Origin: Achromobacter denitrificans NBRC 15125
GTDB lineage: Bacteria > Pseudomonadota > Gammaproteobacteria > Burkholderiales > Burkholderiaceae_B
Direction: 5' to 3'
Assembly: GCF_001571365.1 (NCBI RefSeq)
Contig: NZ_BCTQ01000003.1
Coordinates: forward strand, 186,001 to 250,000
Length of the DNA stretch: 64,000 nt
This document shows positions 52,593 to 61,497 of the stretch, one piece after another. Under the pieces are notes generated by a model. That model was not told the DNA's origin. It did no database searches and saw nothing but the letters and a program-made list of their open reading frames with translations. Position 1 is the first letter of the stretch, and every line of letters starts with the position of its first letter. A program made the position numbers and the translations under genes.

Positions 52593-53132
52593 ATGAGTCG
52601 TTTCCTGGGCGAAATCCGCCAACTCGGTTATGTAGTGCGCGACATCGAAGCCGCCATGGACTACTGGAGCACCACGCTGGGCGTGGGCCCCTGGTACTAC
52701 AACCCGCGCGTGCCCATCGTGAACTACCAGTACGACGGCGCCAGCCACGAGCCCCACAACTCGGTGGCCCTGGCCAATTCCGGCTTCGTGCAGGTCGAGC
52801 TGATCCAGACGCGCAACGACGTGCCCTCCATGTACCGCGACTTCCTGCAAGCCGGACGCACCGGCCTGCAGCACGTGGCCTACTGGACCCAGGACTACGA
52901 CGCCGACCTGGAACGCCTGCTGGCGCAGGGCTTCAAGCCCAAGATGAGCGGCGAAGTGGGCGAAAAGGGCCGCTTCATCTACTTCGACACCGAATACCAC
53001 CCCGGCACCGTGATCGAACTGTCCGAAGTGGCCGGTCCCAAGGGCCGCCTGTTCGACCTGATCCGCGACAGCGCCAGCGGCTGGGACGGCAAGGACCCCG
53101 TCCGCCCCTTCCCCGACCTGAGCAAGCTCTGA
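52593..53132 (+). CDS. VOC-superfamily (glyoxalase/dioxygenase fold) protein
   Basis: A 179-residue vicinal-oxygen-chelate fold protein. The first betaalphabetabetabeta unit begins IRQLGYVVRDIEAAMDYWST, and the second starts LQHVAYWTQDYDADLERLLA; ligand candidates are His in QHVAYW and Glu in PGTVIELSEVAG. In RuBisCO-like pathways such a small metal enzyme could be an isomerase or epimerase, and many relatives are annotated only as glyoxalase/bleomycin resistance. It sits between the transporter and the RuBisCO-like gene (33 bases upstream of the latter). The reaction is unknown. Confidence 0.8.
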   Translation: MSRFLGEIRQLGYVVRDIEAAMDYWSTTLGVGPWYYNPRVPIVNYQYDGASHEPHNSVALANSGFVQVELIQTRNDVPSMYRDFLQAGRTGLQHVAYWTQDYDADLERLLAQGFKPKMSGEVGEKGRFIYFDTEYHPGTVIELSEVAGPKGRLFDLIRDSASGWDGKDPVRPFPDLSKL

Positions 53133-53164
53133 CGCGCCCCTTTCCCACGCAGCCATCCGCCACC

Positions 53165-54442
53165 ATGAATTCCCAATCGTTTAGCGCCACCTACCTGATC
53201 GAAACCCCGATGGATCCCGCGCAGGTCGCGGAAGTCATGGCCGGCGAGCAATCCTGCGGCACCTTCACCCGGGTGCAGGGCGAAACCGATGAGCTGCGGG
53301 CCCGCGCCCGCGCGCGGATCGAATCGATCGAAACGCTGGAAACCGTCGCCGCGCCCAGCCTGCCCAACGCCTGGCTGGCGCGCCAGCCGGGCGGCATGCC
53401 CGCCTCGTACCGGCGCGCCCGCGTGCGCATCGCCTTCCCCGTCGCCAACGTCGGCGCCAACCTGCCCACGCTGGCGGCCACGGTGGGCGGAAACCTGTAC
53501 GACCTGGGCGAGACCACCGGCCTGCGCCTGGAAAGCCTGGAGCTGCCCGCGAACTACCGCGCCCAGTTCGACCTGCCCCGGGCCGCCATCGCCGGCACCC
53601 GCGAGCTGACGGGCGTGGCGAGCGGCCCGCTGGTCGGCACCATCATCAAGCCCAACGTCGGCTTGTCGCCCGAACAGACGGCGCATCTGGTCGCCCAGTT
53701 GTGCGCGGCCGGCGTCGACTTCATCAAGGACGACGAGGTCAGCGCCAACCCGGCCCATGCGCCGCTGGCGCAACGCGTGGCCGCCGTGATGGCGGTCGTG
53801 CGCGCCCACCGCGAGCGCACCGGCCGCCAGGTCATGGTGGCGTTCAACATCAGCGACGAGACCGACGCCATGCGCCGCCATGCCGAGCTGATCGAGCGCG
53901 AGGAAGGCACCTGCGTGATGGCCAGCCTGAACCACTGCGGCTTCTCCGCCATCCAGACCCTGCGCCGCAGCACCCCGCTGGCGCTGCACGGCCACCGCAA
54001 CGGCTACGGCGCGCTCTCGCGCCATCCGCTGCTGGGCATGGGCTTCCAGGCCTACCAGACGCTGTGGCGCCTGGCCGGCGTGGACCACATGCACGTGCAC
54101 GGCCTGCAAGGCAAATTCTCGCAGGACGACCGCGAAGTGATCGATTCGGCACGCGACTGCCTGGCGCCGCTCACGCCCGGCATCGACGACGCCGTCATGC
54201 CCGCCTTCTCGTCCGGCCAATGGGCCGGCACCGTGCCCGCCACCTGGCGCGCGGTGCGCAGCGACGACCTGATGTTCATGTCCGGCGGCGGCATCCTGGC
54301 CCATCCGGACGGCCCGGCCGCCGGCGTGCTGAGCATCCGCCAGGCCTGGCAGGCCATGCGCGACGGTCAGTCGCTGGAAGACTTCGCGCGCCAGGCGCCC
54401 GAACTGCAACGCGCCATCGACTTCTTCGGCAGCCGCGCATGA
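53165..54442 (+). CDS. RuBisCO-like protein (form IV), possible 3-oxo-isoapionate-4-phosphate-type enzyme
   Basis: A 425-residue RuBisCO-superfamily TIM-barrel protein. Visible catalytic positions: Lys in GTIIKPNVGLSP (about residue 162, the Lys175 equivalent), the carbamylated Lys and acidic Mg ligands in GVDFIKDDEV (Lys about 188), HGHRNGYGAL (about 275) and the phosphate loop GGGILAHPDGPAAG. The loop-6 Lys of true RuBisCO is absent; the region reads SSGQWAGTVP, so carboxylation of ribulose bisphosphate is not expected. The next gene, overlapping by ATGA, encodes a DUF1537 acid-sugar kinase. In D-apionate pathways the OiaK kinase and RuBisCO-like OiaX or OiaT act in sequence on 3-oxo-isoapionate; the same reaction is a reasonable hypothesis here, not a proven one. 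Confidence 0.88.
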   Translation: MNSQSFSATYLIETPMDPAQVAEVMAGEQSCGTFTRVQGETDELRARARARIESIETLETVAAPSLPNAWLARQPGGMPASYRRARVRIAFPVANVGANLPTLAATVGGNLYDLGETTGLRLESLELPANYRAQFDLPRAAIAGTRELTGVASGPLVGTIIKPNVGLSPEQTAHLVAQLCAAGVDFIKDDEVSANPAHAPLAQRVAAVMAVVRAHRERTGRQVMVAFNISDETDAMRRHAELIEREEGTCVMASLNHCGFSAIQTLRRSTPLALHGHRNGYGALSRHPLLGMGFQAYQTLWRLAGVDHMHVHGLQGKFSQDDREVIDSARDCLAPLTPGIDDAVMPAFSSGQWAGTVPATWRAVRSDDLMFMSGGGILAHPDGPAAGVLSIRQAWQAMRDGQSLEDFARQAPELQRAIDFFGSRA

Positions 54443-55788
54443 ACGACGCCGAACGCCGCCCCGCCGCGCCGCGGGTGGCCTGGTACGGCGACGATTTCAC
54501 CGGCGCCACCGACACGCTGGCCGAGGTGTCCCGCGCGGGACTGCGCAGCCTGCTGTTCCTGGGCGTGCCCACGTCGGAGCAGCTGCGCCGCGCCGGCGCG
54601 CTGGACGCCATCGGCATCGCGGGCGCGGCGCGCGGCATGGCGCCCACGGAGATGCAGGCGGAACTGGCCGGCGTGGGCCGCTTCCTGGCCGGCACCGGCA
54701 TCCGAGTGCTGCACTACAAGTGCTGCTCCACCTTCGACAGCGCGCCCCACGTGGGCAGCATCGGCGCCGCCGTGCGCGAACTGCGCCGCCACATGCCCAA
54801 TCCCTTCGTGCCCATCGTGGGCGGGCAGCCCAGCATCGGGCGCTATTGCAGCTTCGCCCAGCTGTTCGCGCGCGCCGGCACGGCTCCCGAGATCCACCGC
54901 ATCGACCGCCATCCGGTCATGAGCGCCCATCCCGTCACGCCCATGCACGAGGCGGACCTCCGCCTGCACCTCGGCGCGCAAGGCCTGGCGGACGTCCGCT
55001 CGGTGCCGCATACGGATTACCCGCGCCTGCGCCAGGCCGCCGATGCGCCCCTGCTGGAAGCGTGGATCGACCGAATCCTCGACACCACCGACGGCCCCGC
55101 GCTGCTGGACCTGGTCGACGATGAACAGCTTGCCGTGATCGGGCGCCTGATCTGGCGCGCCGCCTCCTGTCTGCCGCTGCTGGCCCTGGGCCCGAGCAGT
55201 GTGCAGCAGGCGCTGGCCCGCGCCATGCCGGGTCCGCGCACGAATCTCGGCGCCGCGCCCCTGCCGGCGGCCGCCGGTCCCGTGCTGGTGATGGCAGGCA
55301 GCCTGTCGCCCGTCACCGCGCGGCAGATCGCCGCCTGCCAACGGTACGCCCGGCAGCCGCTGAGCGTCGCGCGAATGCTCTCGGAACCCGGCTACGCGGC
55401 CGAACAGGCGCGGCAGGCCGTGGCCCAGCTGACCCAGGGCAAGAACGTGCTGGTGCATACCGACAGGCCCGCGCAAGCGCCCGGCACGCAGCACACCGCG
55501 GCCACGGCCCGCGCCACGGCGCAGCTCGCGGCCGCCATCGTGCAGGGCGCCGGCCAGGCCGGCGCCCGGCTCGGCCGGGTCGGCATCGCCGGCGGCGACA
55601 CCTCCAGCCAGGCCACGCTGGCGCTCGGCCTGTGGGGCCTGGCCTTCCGCTGCGTGCTCGCGCCCGGCGTCACCGTCAGCGTCGCCCGCAGCGACGACCC
55701 GCTCATCGACGGCATGGAACTGATGCTCAAGGGCGGCCAGATGGGCGGCGACTTCCTCTTCGACGACCTGGCGCTGGGCTGGGGCTGA
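54439..55788 (+). CDS. Four-carbon acid sugar kinase family protein (DUF1537)
   Basis: A 449-residue ATP-dependent sugar-acid kinase. The N-terminal DUF1537 motif RVAWYGDDFTGATDTLAEVS is at residues 12-31, substrate-side Lys and Cys are in HYKCCSTFDSAPHVGSIG (about residues 93-110), and the C-terminal nucleotide-binding domain shows VGIAGGDTSSQATLALG and LMLKGGQMGGDFLFDDL near residues 375-445. DUF1537 kinases phosphorylate 3-oxo-tetronates and, as OiaK, 3-oxo-isoapionate. Coupling to the RuBisCO-like gene by a four-base overlap points to the latter type of substrate (inference). It is the last gene of the LacI-regulated operon. Confidence 0.88.
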   Translation: MNDAERRPAAPRVAWYGDDFTGATDTLAEVSRAGLRSLLFLGVPTSEQLRRAGALDAIGIAGAARGMAPTEMQAELAGVGRFLAGTGIRVLHYKCCSTFDSAPHVGSIGAAVRELRRHMPNPFVPIVGGQPSIGRYCSFAQLFARAGTAPEIHRIDRHPVMSAHPVTPMHEADLRLHLGAQGLADVRSVPHTDYPRLRQAADAPLLEAWIDRILDTTDGPALLDLVDDEQLAVIGRLIWRAASCLPLLALGPSSVQQALARAMPGPRTNLGAAPLPAAAGPVLVMAGSLSPVTARQIAACQRYARQPLSVARMLSEPGYAAEQARQAVAQLTQGKNVLVHTDRPAQAPGTQHTAATARATAQLAAAIVQGAGQAGARLGRVGIAGGDTSSQATLALGLWGLAFRCVLAPGVTVSVARSDDPLIDGMELMLKGGQMGGDFLFDDLALGWG

Positions 55789-56000
55789 AGGCTGCGCGAC
55801 AGGCCCCCGGGGCCGCCTCGCCCCGCCCGCCGGCCGACCCGCGATCGGCCCGGATTTGATATCCGTCAGGATGGCCCGGCCGCTTTGACCGATAATGGTC
55901 AGGCGGGCGGCCGGAAAACCGCCCGCCTCTCCGGCCCTATCGAGCTAACCATGCTTATCGAGCGGCGCCCCGCGCGCCGCCATGGAAAGGTGGCAGACAG

Positions 56001-57746
56001 ATGAGCAAGCGTCGCGCAACACCCCCACCCGACAAGACCGCCCAGGCCCTGGACACGGCGGCCAAGGCGGCGCTGGCGCGCTGGACGGCCTCTTTGTCGC
56101 CCGCCGCCGGCCTGCTGGCCTGGACGGACTGGGCCGCCCACCTCGCCAACGCCCCCGGCAAGCGCCTCGCCCTGACCGAATTGGCGCTGCACCAGGCCGG
56201 CCTGCTGGGGCAATACCTGCTGGCCCGCCTCGTCGCGGGCGACGCGGCCTCCGCCGCTCCCCCCGCGGACCGGCGCTTCGCCGATCCCGCTTGGGGCCGC
56301 TGGCCCTTCAACCTCTACCGCCAGCAATTCGAGCTGGCGCAGCAATGGTGGGAAGCCGCCACCAGCGACGTGCCCGGCGTGGATCCGCACCATGCCCAGG
56401 TGGCGGCCTTCGCCGCGCGGCAATGGCTGGACGTGCTGTCGCCGGGCAACGCGATGCTGACCAATCCCGTGGTCATCCGCCAGACCTGGCAGGAAGGCGG
56501 CGCCAATCTCGTGCGCGGGGCGCGCAACGCCGCCGAGGACGCGATGCGCGAACTGGGCGGCCAGCCGCCGGCGGGCGCCGAGCATTTCCGCCCGGGCAAG
56601 GAAGTCGCCGTCACGCCGGGCAAGGTGGTGTTCCGCAACCGCCTGATCGAATTGCTGCAATACGAGCCCGCGACCGGCGCCGTCCACCCCGAGCCCGTCC
56701 TGGTGGTGCCGGCCTGGATCATGAAGTACTACATCCTGGATCTCTCGCCGCACAACTCGCTCATCCGCTACCTGGTCGGCCAGGGCTACACGGTGTTCTG
56801 CGTCTCATGGAAGAACCCCGACGCGTCCTACCGCGACCTGGGCATGGACGACTATCTGGAGCTGGGCATCGCCGCCGCGCTGGACGCGGTGGAGACGATC
56901 CTGCCGCGCCGCCGCGTGCATGCCACCGGCTATTGCCTGGGCGGCACGCTGCTGGCCATCGCCGCGGCCGCCATGGCGCGCGACGGCGACCACCGGCTCG
57001 CCAGCCTGTCGCTCTTCACCGCCCAGACGGACTTCAGCGAACCCGGCGAGCTGGGCCTGTTCATCGACGAAAGCCAGGTCAGCATGCTGGAAGCGCAAAT
57101 GGCGCGCACCGGCTACCTGCGCGCCGGCCAGATGGCGGGCGCGTTCCAGATGCTGCGCTCCTACGACCTGTTGTGGTCGCGCATGGTCAACGATTACCTG
57201 CTGGGGCAGCGCCGCCCCATGTCCGACCTGATGGCCTGGAACGCCGACGCCACGCGCATGCCCGCGCGCATGCACGGGCAGTATCTGCGCCGCCTATTCC
57301 TGGACAACGACCTCGCCCAGAACCGCTACGAAGTCGGCGGCCGGCCCGTCATGCTCGGCGACCTGCGCCTGCCCATTTTCTCGGTCAGCACCGAGACCGA
57401 CCACGTCGCGCCCTGGCGCTCGGTCTACAAGCTGCATTACCTCAGTCCGGCGCCCCTGACCTTCGTGCTGACCACCGGCGGCCACAACGCCGGCATCGTG
57501 AGCGAGCCCGGCCACCCGCGCCGCGCCTACCGCATCCTGTGCCGCGCGGCGAACCACGCCAGCCTCACCGCCGACGACTGGCTGGCCGAAGTTCCGCAGC
57601 AGGAAGGCTCGTGGTGGCCCGCCTGGGTGGAATGGCTGGACAGCCATTCCGGCCCCGCCGACGTCAAGCCGCCCGCCATGGGCGCGCCGCGCCGCAATCT
57701 CCCGGTGCTGGGCCCCGCTCCCGGCACCTACGTGTTGGAGAAATAG
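56001..57746 (+). CDS. phaC: Poly(3-hydroxyalkanoate) synthase, class I type
   Basis: A 581-residue PHA synthase. The conserved N-terminal PhaC domain holds DPAWGRWPFNLYRQQF (about residue 92) and TNPVVIRQTWQEGGANLVRG (about 154). The catalytic Cys lies in the lipase-box-like ATGYCLGGTLLAIA (about residue 312), with Asp in STETDHVAPWRSVYKLHYL (about 467) and His in TTGGHNAGIV (about 497). This makes granule polymer from 3-hydroxyacyl-CoA. A phasin-like gene and phaB follow; beta-ketothiolase (phaA) is not in the window. The 55789-56000 gap upstream is GC-rich and shows no distinct promoter. Confidence 0.93.
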   Translation: MSKRRATPPPDKTAQALDTAAKAALARWTASLSPAAGLLAWTDWAAHLANAPGKRLALTELALHQAGLLGQYLLARLVAGDAASAAPPADRRFADPAWGRWPFNLYRQQFELAQQWWEAATSDVPGVDPHHAQVAAFAARQWLDVLSPGNAMLTNPVVIRQTWQEGGANLVRGARNAAEDAMRELGGQPPAGAEHFRPGKEVAVTPGKVVFRNRLIELLQYEPATGAVHPEPVLVVPAWIMKYYILDLSPHNSLIRYLVGQGYTVFCVSWKNPDASYRDLGMDDYLELGIAAALDAVETILPRRRVHATGYCLGGTLLAIAAAAMARDGDHRLASLSLFTAQTDFSEPGELGLFIDESQVSMLEAQMARTGYLRAGQMAGAFQMLRSYDLLWSRMVNDYLLGQRRPMSDLMAWNADATRMPARMHGQYLRRLFLDNDLAQNRYEVGGRPVMLGDLRLPIFSVSTETDHVAPWRSVYKLHYLSPAPLTFVLTTGGHNAGIVSEPGHPRRAYRILCRAANHASLTADDWLAEVPQQEGSWWPAWVEWLDSHSGPADVKPPAMGAPRRNLPVLGPAPGTYVLEK

Positions 57747-57799
57747 CAGCCCGCCTGCAAGCAGGCCCTCCTTTTCACGCAACATTGCAAGGAAGGATC

Positions 57800-58276
57800 A
57801 TGAAACAAACCACAGCGATTCCCAAGAGTCCCCCCGCCGACCCGGGCTCCCTGCTGGGCGCCAATCTCGCCTATTGCCAGCGCCTGACGTCGCTGGCCCA
57901 GGAAAGCCAGGCCCGCTGGGCCCAGTTGGGGCAGCAGATCTGGGGCGAACAGGCCACGCTCTGGCAGAGCGCGTTCGCGCCGCTGCCGGAAACCCCCAGC
58001 TGGAAAAGTCTGGCGCCCGCCCTCGGCGAGGCCGCGCGGCGCCAATGGCAGGCGCGCCTGACCACCGCCGAGGCCGTCATGCATGCCGCCCTGTCGGAAC
58101 AGGCCACGCTCGCCGTGGGGCTGGCCGAAGCCGCGAACACCTGGTGCCGCGACAGCGCCTGCGCCTGCAACGGCCTGACCACCCATCCCGCCGCGAACGC
58201 CTGGACGGCCGCGGCCGAACAGATGGCCGCGACGGCCCGGTCGCTGCAAGCCCGGGGAGACCGGCATGGAAGCTAA
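57800..58276 (+). CDS. Small phasin-like protein between phaC and phaB
   Basis: A 158-residue protein, Ala- and Gln-rich and mostly helical (LLGANLAYCQRLTSLAQESQ, ARRQWQARLTTAEAVMHAA, AANAWTAAAEQMAATARSLQ). No signal peptide or domain is recognised. The repeated amphipathic helices and location between phaC and phaB fit a PHA granule-associated protein, but sequence similarity to known phasins is weak. GGAAGG precedes the ATG by five bases. Its last 11 bases overlap the phaB start, so the genes are coupled. Unusual for a phasin are several Cys residues (CRDSACACNG), which could bind a metal or form a disulphide. Confidence 0.65.
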   Translation: MKQTTAIPKSPPADPGSLLGANLAYCQRLTSLAQESQARWAQLGQQIWGEQATLWQSAFAPLPETPSWKSLAPALGEAARRQWQARLTTAEAVMHAALSEQATLAVGLAEAANTWCRDSACACNGLTTHPAANAWTAAAEQMAATARSLQARGDRHGS

Positions 58277-59006
58277 ACGCACCGCGCTGGTCACCGGCGG
58301 AGCGGGCGCGCTGGGCCAGGCCATGGCCCACGCGCTGCACGACGCCGGCCACAAAGTCATCCTGACCTGCCACCGCCGCAACGCGTCGATAGAAGCCTGG
58401 CTGGACACGCAGCGCGCCGACGGGCGCGAGTTCCTGGCGTATCCGGTGGACGTGGCCGACCACGAGTCCTGCCGGCAATTGGCCGCCACCCTGGCCGCCG
58501 ACGGGCACGCGATCGACATCCTGGTGAACAACGCCGGCGTCACGCGCGACGCCAGCCTCCGGAAGATGCCATTCGACGACTGGAACACCGTGCTGCGCAC
58601 CAACCTGGATTCCATGTTCAACATGACCCAGCCCTTGCTGGATGGCATGGTGGAGCGCGGCTGGGGCCGCATCGTCAACATCTCTTCGGTCAACGGCTTC
58701 AAGGGCGCGTTCGGCCAGACCAACTACGCGGCGGCCAAGGCCGGCATCCACGGGTTCACCAAGTCGCTCGCGCTGGAGGTCGCGCGCAAGGGCGTCACCG
58801 TCAACACGGTGTCGCCCGGCTACCTGGACTCGCCCATGGTGGCGGCCGTCGCGCCCGACGTGCTGCGCGACAAGGTCCTGCCGCAGATCCCCGTCGGCCG
58901 CCTGGGCAGGCCGGAGGAGATCGCCGCCCTCGTCGTGTTCATCTGCAGCGAGCTGGCGGGCTTCATGACCGGCAGCAACGTGGCCATGAACGGCGGCCAG
59001 TATTGA
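58266..59006 (+). CDS. phaB: Acetoacetyl-CoA reductase (SDR family)
   Basis: A 246-residue short-chain dehydrogenase. NADPH-binding ALVTGGAGALGQAMAHAL (residues 6-23), NNAGVTRDASLRKM (about 87-100), catalytic Ser in NISSVNGFKGAFGQTNYAAAKAG with Tyr and Lys in YxxxK (about 150-154). The NNAGVTRD signature and PHA neighbours support reduction of acetoacetyl-CoA to (R)-3-hydroxybutyryl-CoA. It overlaps the phasin-like gene by 11 bases and ends 16 bases before the convergent peptidase gene stop. Confidence 0.9.
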   Translation: MEAKRTALVTGGAGALGQAMAHALHDAGHKVILTCHRRNASIEAWLDTQRADGREFLAYPVDVADHESCRQLAATLAADGHAIDILVNNAGVTRDASLRKMPFDDWNTVLRTNLDSMFNMTQPLLDGMVERGWGRIVNISSVNGFKGAFGQTNYAAAKAGIHGFTKSLALEVARKGVTVNTVSPGYLDSPMVAAVAPDVLRDKVLPQIPVGRLGRPEEIAALVVFICSELAGFMTGSNVAMNGGQY

Positions 59007-59022
59007 GCGTAGCGGCGCGCGC

Positions 59023-60300
59023 CTACCTCGACGCCAGCGCGTCGAGCTGCGCGTCGCTCATCCGCAACGCGGCGTCCGCCAGGGCGCAGGTGACCGCCAC
59101 GGCCTGGCGCAGTTCGGCTTCCTCGATGATGCCGGGCACGTCGCCCGCCGACAGAATGTTGTTGACCCGCGATGCCGGCTTGCCGAAGCCGGCCAGCAGG
59201 CGCAGGGCCGGGATCCCGTGACGCGCGAAGTTGGCGTGGTCGGAATTCGGCATCAAGGGCAGCCAGGTATCCACCGGTACGCCGCTGGCGGCGGCCGCCG
59301 CCCCCACCACCGGCGCCAGCGCTGGAAAATCGCTGATCAGCGCGGTCAGGGCGGTATCGCCGGCCACCGTGTCGAGATTGATGTCGAACTTGATGCGCGC
59401 CCGCTGCTCGGGCGCGAGGTCCGCCAGGTAGCGCGCCGAACCGGTCAAGGCCCATTCCTCGGCGCAGAAAAAACACAGCCGCAGGCTGGGCGTGTCCGGT
59501 CCGACGCGCGCCGACAGGGCCCGGAAGGCGGCCAAGGCCGTCGCCACGCCGGTGCCGTTGTCCAGCGCGCTCACGCCCAGGTCGTGCCCGTCCATGTGGG
59601 CGCTGATGACGATGACGCCGTCGCGCCCGCCGGCGATCTCGGCGATGCCGACGCTGGCGCGCGCTTCATCGATCTCGACGCCCCGCACCCGCATGCGCAC
59701 CCGCGCCGTCCCGGCCGCGCAGGCCGCCGCCAGCGCGGCGCCGCCTTCGTGGTCGATGTACGCGGCGGGGATGCCGGCGCCGCCCCGCGCCCTGCCCGAC
59801 GACCCGGACAGCACGCCCTGGCCCGGCACGTTGTTGGCGATGAGGAACGCCGCCGCGCCCGCCTCCACGGCCATGTCGTATTTGCGGCGCCGATGCACGT
59901 GATCGCCGGTGAACGGATATTCGTGGCGCACCAGCACGGCGCGGCCGCGCGCGGCCTCGCCCAGCCGCGCGAAGTCTTCCGGCCGGCCGCGGCCCGCGTC
60001 CACCACGTCCAGCTCCAGCCCCTCGGCGGGCGTGGATGCCGAACGCAGCAAGGGGCGGCAGGCCAGCGCCTGGCGTTCCGCGCCCAGCAGTTCCAGGCCG
60101 GCCTCGTCGCAACGCCAGCCGTCGTAGGGCACGGACAGCACCTGGACGGCGGGCGTCACCCGGCCGGCGCGCTCCAGCGCCCATGCCATGGCGGCATCGT
60201 CCTGCCCGCTGCCGGACATCCGTCCGCCGAAGCCGCAGACCGTTTCGAAATCACTCATCAGCGCCGCGTCGTGGGCGGCGGCATGAAGCCAGGGTTCCAT
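59023..60300 (-). CDS. M28 family zinc metallopeptidase with PA domain
   Basis: A 425-residue aminopeptidase-type hydrolase. A protease-associated (PA) insert (GRAVLVRHEYPF, AVEAGAAAFLIANNVPGQGV, about residues 120-160) precedes the catalytic domain. Co-catalytic zinc ligands are in VISAHMDGHD (His, Asp), ALDNGTGVAT (Asp), CFFCAEEWALTGS (Glu pair), DINLDTVAGD (Asp) and NSDHANFARHGIPA (His). No signal peptide is visible, so it is probably cytosolic. It lies 87 bases after a Bug receptor gene on the same strand, suggesting that the receptor's ligand is an amide or peptide-like compound cleaved here (inference). Confidence 0.88.
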   Translation of the reverse strand: MEPWLHAAAHDAALMSDFETVCGFGGRMSGSGQDDAAMAWALERAGRVTPAVQVLSVPYDGWRCDEAGLELLGAERQALACRPLLRSASTPAEGLELDVVDAGRGRPEDFARLGEAARGRAVLVRHEYPFTGDHVHRRRKYDMAVEAGAAAFLIANNVPGQGVLSGSSGRARGGAGIPAAYIDHEGGAALAAACAAGTARVRMRVRGVEIDEARASVGIAEIAGGRDGVIVISAHMDGHDLGVSALDNGTGVATALAAFRALSARVGPDTPSLRLCFFCAEEWALTGSARYLADLAPEQRARIKFDINLDTVAGDTALTALISDFPALAPVVGAAAAASGVPVDTWLPLMPNSDHANFARHGIPALRLLAGFGKPASRVNNILSAGDVPGIIEEAELRQAVAVTCALADAALRMSDAQLDALASR

Positions 60301-60387
60301 CGTTGATATCTCGTGTTCCGGCGCCGGCGTTCGGGGGAACGGCGGCGGCCGCGTTGAGGGAAGCCGGCGAACGCCGGCGGCCGCGCC

Positions 60388-61377
60388 CTACTCGAACTTG
60401 ATGCCGGCGCGCTTGACCACGTCCTGCCAGCGGTCGAAGTCCGTATTCAGCAAGCGGGTCAGCGCCTCGGCGCTCGCGTCGGGCGGCGCGGCCACGCCGA
60501 CGCTGCCCAGCCGCTGCTTGACCGGCGCCGACTGCATCACCGTCTTCATCGCGCCTTCCAGCTTGTCCAGCACCGGCTTGGGCGTGCCCGCCGGCGCCAT
60601 CAGGCCCCACCAGCTTTGCACCGTCAGCCTGGGCAGGCCCAGCTCCTCGAAAGTCGGCACATCCGGCGTGGCCGCCTCGCGCGTCGGCGAAGACACCGCG
60701 ATCGGCGCGATCTTGCCGCCCTGGTAGAGCGCCGCGGCCGTGGGCATGGTGGTGAAGCTCACCTGGATCTGGCCGCCGGCCAGGTCGTTGACGGAGGCCG
60801 ACGCGCCCTTGTAGGGAATGTGCACCAGCTTGACGTCCGTGTTCAGCATGAACAATTCGGCCATCAGGTGCGTCAGCGACCCGTTGCCGCCGGAACCGAT
60901 GGAAATGGACGCGGGCTTGTCCTTGGCGGCCGCGATCAGCGCCGGCACGGTCTTGCCTTCGAAGCGGGGATTGACGAACAGGTACATGGGCGAGAGGCCC
61001 AGCAGCGAGATCGGCGCGAAGTCTTTCCGGGCGTCGTATTTGACGCGGTCGCCATACAGGGCGGGCACGATGGTGAACGGCACGTCGGCCAGCAGCAGTG
61101 TGTAGCCGTCGGCCGCTTCGCCCGCCACGTAGGCAGTGCCGATCATCGAGCCCGCGCCCGCCCGGTTCTCCACCACGACGGGCTGGCCCAGCGCCGCGCT
61201 CAGCTGATCGCTGATGCCGCGCGCGATCACGTCCGAACTGCCGCCCGTGGCGTACGGCACGATCACCCGGACCGGCTTATCGGGATACTCGGCCCGCGCC
61301 GGCGCGCCGGCAAAGAGCGCGGCGACGGCCAGCGCGGGCAGGAGACGGGCAATGCACGAAAACTTGGACGTGTTCAT
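60388..61377 (-). CDS. Bug-family (TTT) periplasmic solute-binding protein
   Basis: A 329-residue extracytoplasmic receptor. Signal peptide to about residue 29 (PALAVAALFAGAPARAE), then YPDKPVRVIVPYATGGSSDVIA, VVENRAGAGSMIG, DGYTLLLADVPFTIVP and HIPYKGASASVNDLAGGQIQ, all Bug hallmarks. ATG at 61377 is preferred over a TTG four codons earlier. No TctA/TctB genes adjoin; the LysR gene lies 120 bases upstream and the M28 peptidase gene 87 bases downstream, all on the same strand. Confidence 0.92.
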   Translation of the reverse strand: MNTSKFSCIARLLPALAVAALFAGAPARAEYPDKPVRVIVPYATGGSSDVIARGISDQLSAALGQPVVVENRAGAGSMIGTAYVAGEAADGYTLLLADVPFTIVPALYGDRVKYDARKDFAPISLLGLSPMYLFVNPRFEGKTVPALIAAAKDKPASISIGSGGNGSLTHLMAELFMLNTDVKLVHIPYKGASASVNDLAGGQIQVSFTTMPTAAALYQGGKIAPIAVSSPTREAATPDVPTFEELGLPRLTVQSWWGLMAPAGTPKPVLDKLEGAMKTVMQSAPVKQRLGSVGVAAPPDASAEALTRLLNTDFDRWQDVVKRAGIKFE

Positions 61378-61497
61378 GGTGTGGGTCAAACCGGTAGGTC
61401 TCTAGGGTTCGGCCATTCTGGGGGCTGGCGGCCCGCCCGCGCAAAGGACGTATGCGCATGGGGCATTCCACAGTGGAATACCGCAAGCGTCGCCCAT

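Noticed and set aside
53165-54442. True carboxylating RuBisCO
   Set aside because: The loop-6 Lys is missing and there is no small subunit or phosphoribulokinase gene; the kinase partner is DUF1537.
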